Assembly: GCA_018609755.1 (NCBI GenBank)
Contig: JAHENZ010000043.1
Coordinates: forward strand, 1-44,770
From: Salinivenus sp.
GTDB taxonomy: Bacteria > Bacteroidota > Rhodothermia > Rhodothermales > Salinibacteraceae
Length of the DNA stretch: 44,770 bases
Direction of reading: 5' to 3'
Part shown: one piece after another, positions 42,981 through 44,770 of the stretch
Position numbering within the stretch: the first letter of the stretch is position 1
How the letters are laid out: each line of letters begins with the position of its first letter
Translations under genes and position numbers: made by a program
The notes under the pieces: generated by a model
What the model was told of the DNA's origin: nothing
Seen by the model: only the letters and a program-made list of their open reading frames with translations
Database searches by the model: none

Positions 42981-43049
42981 GAATTGCGAATGTCGAATTT
43001 CGAATACGAACAGCGAGCTCATTCATTCGACACTCGCCATTCGCAATTC
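42981..43049. repeat. intergenic inverted repeat of the GAATTGCGAATG type
   Basis: GAATTGCGAATG at 42981-42992 is matched exactly by its reverse complement CATTCGCAATTC at 43038-43049, giving a 12-base arm around 45 bases. The left side continues in short tandem units (TGCGAA, TGTCGAA, TTTCGAA, TACGAA) and the right arm has a near match to the same units. It lies between ebfC and recR and is probably transcribed in both mRNA parts. Repeats of this 'ATTCGAAATTCGCAATTC' kind are known to me from intergenic regions of unrelated bacteria, so a dispersed element is possible; no second copy is present in the window. Confidence 0.6.
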
Positions 43050-43057
43050 ACCAGTGT

Positions 43058-43405
43058 CTAGAGGCCGAGCTGGCTCAGGTCCATGCCCGGAGGCAGCATC
43101 CCTCCCATCTGCTCCTTCATTTGCTCCTGCGCCATTTCGGACGCATCTTCGAGGGCCTTGTTGACGCCTGCGATGATCAGGTCTTCCAGCAGCTCCAGAT
43201 CGTCCGGATCCACAGCCTCCGGGTCGATCTCGATGCCCGTAATCTTCTGATTGCCGTTCGCGGTCACCTTCACCATGCCGCCACCGGCCTCTGCCGTGAC
43301 GGTCTCGTCTTCCAGCCCTTCCTGGGCGGCATTCATCTTCTCTTGCATCTTCATCATCTTGCCGAACATGTCCGACATGTTCATGCCTCCGGGTCCGTTA
43401 GCCAT
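43058..43405 (-). CDS. ebfC: nucleoid-associated protein EbfC/YbaB
   Basis: A 115-residue DNA-binding protein with the usual M-F-G-K-M-M-K-M-Q-E-K-M start of the coiled alpha segment and the central A-G-G-G-M-V-K-V-T-A-N-G. The final segment is Met- and Gly-rich (G-G-M-L-P-P-G-M), as in many members. EbfC dimers bind DNA as small tweezers and affect expression and compaction. The ATG at 43405 starts the known domain; a longer in-frame extension upstream is not family-like. dnaX, ebfC and recR in that order form a conserved cluster. Confidence 0.95.
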   Translation of the reverse strand: MANGPGGMNMSDMFGKMMKMQEKMNAAQEGLEDETVTAEAGGGMVKVTANGNQKITGIEIDPEAVDPDDLELLEDLIIAGVNKALEDASEMAQEQMKEQMGGMLPPGMDLSQLGL

Positions 43406-43573
43406 AGGTCTGGGGTGTGTCTCGTACCAAAAAGAATCGAGTCGTAGAACCGCTAGGTGCACAGTGCGGCACCGAGTGGTTGGTCTATCCACTTTAGTTT
43501 CAACGTACGAAGCGAACGGGCGATCCCTTTCCTCAGAACCCAACGTTTTCCGTATTTTAATGCGAGGGGCCCG

Positions 43574-44770
43574 CTACCACACCGGTTCGGCGCCAAACTC
43601 GTTGAAGAGTACGTCGAGGGCCGGATACGTGTCCCGCAGCTCCTGGAGTTGCTCACGGGGGCTCATGGGATCGCCCGCATCGTTCGTCGTTTCCGGATCG
43701 GGCGACGACTCCTCCACCACAAACCGGATCTCGGTGATCGCGGTGTCGAACGTGGACGTGAGCCGCTCAAGAACAAACCGCTGCTCGTCGCGGAGCGAGT
43801 CGCGGTGAAAAGATTTCGGGACGGCAACGGTAAGCTCCTCCCCCATGATCTCGACCGGCTCGGCCTCGTCGAGAAGTGAGCCGAGGCGGATGCGCTCCTG
43901 CTTGACCGACTTCACGAACTGGGGCCACTGCTGCACCAGCCCCTCCACGCTCGGCCCGTCGCCCGCAATGGCGGGCTCGGCGACGGCGGCCTGCGCCCCG
44001 GCCCCGGACCCGCCGTCCGAATCGGAGGAGCGGCCCCGTGCGTCCGTCGAGGCATCGCCGGAGGCTCCGTCACCCCCAGATGAACTGTCGTCGAGGGCGG
44101 GCGTCCCGAACAAATCGTCGTACCCGACGCTGGAGCCGTCATCGTCTGCGTCGTCGGGGGGCGAATCGTCGCGGTCCGAATCGGGGGAATCCGACGGGGA
44201 CGGACGGGCCTCTTCGGCCTCCGACGTCTCTGCGTTCGTCGAGGGATCCGAGGGAGGACTGAACTCGCTCTTCTCGTCCTCGTCCACTGCGTCTTCCGGC
44301 GTCGCCTCGTCGGAATCGGAGGCGGATGGGCTCGTCGACACCTCGGCCTCGTCCGCCTCGGAATCGGGAGTAGGTGCATCGGACGAGGAGCTGGCCGCGT
44401 CGTCGGGCGACGCGTCCTCCGTCGGGGACTCGTACGACGGCGTGGGCTCGGCGGCTGTATTCTTAGGATCCTGCAGATCGTCGGCCGATGCCTCCGAAGA
44501 GGTCTCCGACGACGGCGCGGAGGGCGACTCAGCCCCACCACTGGGAAGCGATTCGGGGAGCTCCCCGGACGCGGCCATCTGCTCCAGGCGATCGATCTTC
44601 TGGATCACCTCCCGCAGGTCGGCCGCGCGGCGCATCTGGGCCATCTTGAGGAGCGTCGTTTCCAGCTTCAAGCGCGGCTGCGGGCTGTTCTTCACGTCGT
44701 CCTCCGCCTCCCCCGCCACCGTCAGCAGGCGCAGCAGGTCGGCTTCTCCGAAGCGCTCGGCCTCGTCCGC
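43574..44770 (-). CDS. dnaX: DNA polymerase III subunit gamma/tau, C-terminal part (partial)
   Basis: The gene enters from the right edge; 398 residues of its C-terminal part are present. From the edge it reads A-D-E-A-E-R-F-G-E-A-D-L-L-R-L-L-T-V-A-G, then S-P-Q-P-R-L-K-L-E-T-T-L-L-K-M-A, which is domain III of DnaX, the clamp-loader collar. About 200 residues of Ser/Asp/Glu/Pro-rich low-complexity sequence follow (nt about 44000-44560), and then a compact C-terminal domain with W-P-Q-F-V-K-S-V-K and L-T-V-A-V-P as in Bacteroidota DnaX tails. The ATPase domain is outside the window. The stop at 43574 precedes ebfC by 168 bases. The acidic linker is longer than in E. coli. Confidence 0.93.
   Translation of the reverse strand, partial: ADEAERFGEADLLRLLTVAGEAEDDVKNSPQPRLKLETTLLKMAQMRRAADLREVIQKIDRLEQMAASGELPESLPSGGAESPSAPSSETSSEASADDLQDPKNTAAEPTPSYESPTEDASPDDAASSSSDAPTPDSEADEAEVSTSPSASDSDEATPEDAVDEDEKSEFSPPSDPSTNAETSEAEEARPSPSDSPDSDRDDSPPDDADDDGSSVGYDDLFGTPALDDSSSGGDGASGDASTDARGRSSDSDGGSGAGAQAAVAEPAIAGDGPSVEGLVQQWPQFVKSVKQERIRLGSLLDEAEPVEIMGEELTVAVPKSFHRDSLRDEQRFVLERLTSTFDTAITEIRFVVEESSPDPETTNDAGDPMSPREQLQELRDTYPALDVLFNEFGAEPVW

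Noticed and set aside
43450-43510. Candidate terminator hairpin AGTGG/CCACT between ebfC and dnaX
   Set aside because: The stem is five base pairs, the loop is long and no T tract follows in the direction of dnaX transcription.
1-44770. tRNA, rRNA, CRISPR array or insertion sequence
   Set aside because: I looked for T-arm-like GGTTCGAATCC patterns, regularly spaced direct repeats and transposase motifs and saw none. A tRNA/CRISPR scan by program would be decisive.

Overview
The window looks like chromosome from a halophilic member of Rhodothermota (Salinibacter and relatives, close to Bacteroidota). The reasons are a GC-rich base composition, Asp/Glu-rich proteins (the RecR insert, the DnaX linker), start codons without clear Shine-Dalgarno sequences, and type IX secretion (T9SS) genes: a C25-family PorU-like sortase, an SprA translocon subunit and a GH31 enzyme with a T9SS-type C-terminal domain. 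The assignment is inferred from protein motifs only; there is no rRNA in the window. No tRNA, rRNA, CRISPR array, insertion sequence or convincing intrinsic terminator was recognised.

Region 1 (1-11255, + strand): the tail of a UPF0175-like protein, then a promoter and a compact operon of a DegT-type aminotransferase, a phosphoglycosyl transferase, an ATP-grasp ligase, a GT4 glycosyltransferase and a membrane-bound CapD-type dehydratase, followed by a 1674-residue PorU-like sortase. Dehydratase, aminotransferase and phosphoglycosyl transferase are the classical set for loading an amino-deoxy sugar onto undecaprenyl phosphate. The ATP-grasp enzyme sits where an N-acyltransferase would be expected.

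Region 2 (11285-17829, - strand): a five-gene operon encoding an FAD-dependent mutase-like oxidoreductase, a GlfT1-like GT2, a GT4 and two polytopic GT-C-type membrane glycosyltransferases. Divergent from it (17972-20343, +) are a Wzx-type flippase and a sulfotransferase in a low-GC patch. Regions 1 and 2 together form a surface-glycan locus: precursor synthesis, chain assembly, flipping and sulfation, with a cell-surface sortase embedded.

Region 3 (20532-28914): mostly housekeeping genes: an orphan OmpR-type response regulator, mltG, a GDSL esterase, tsaD, a secreted hypothetical protein, a stand-alone LytR_C protein, rsfS, a DUF423 membrane protein, a YheT-type hydrolase, pgeF and a small zinc-ribbon protein.

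Region 4 (28939-40841): the secreted GH31 glycosidase (a probable T9SS cargo), lipB, the giant sprA, and a 453-base gene-free stretch upstream of sprA.

Region 5 (40842-44770, - strand): the classical dnaX-ebfC-recR DNA-metabolism cluster (dnaX cut by the window edge), followed by a saccharopine-dehydrogenase-family gene. RecR carries an unusual acidic insert, and a dispersed-type inverted repeat lies between ebfC and recR.
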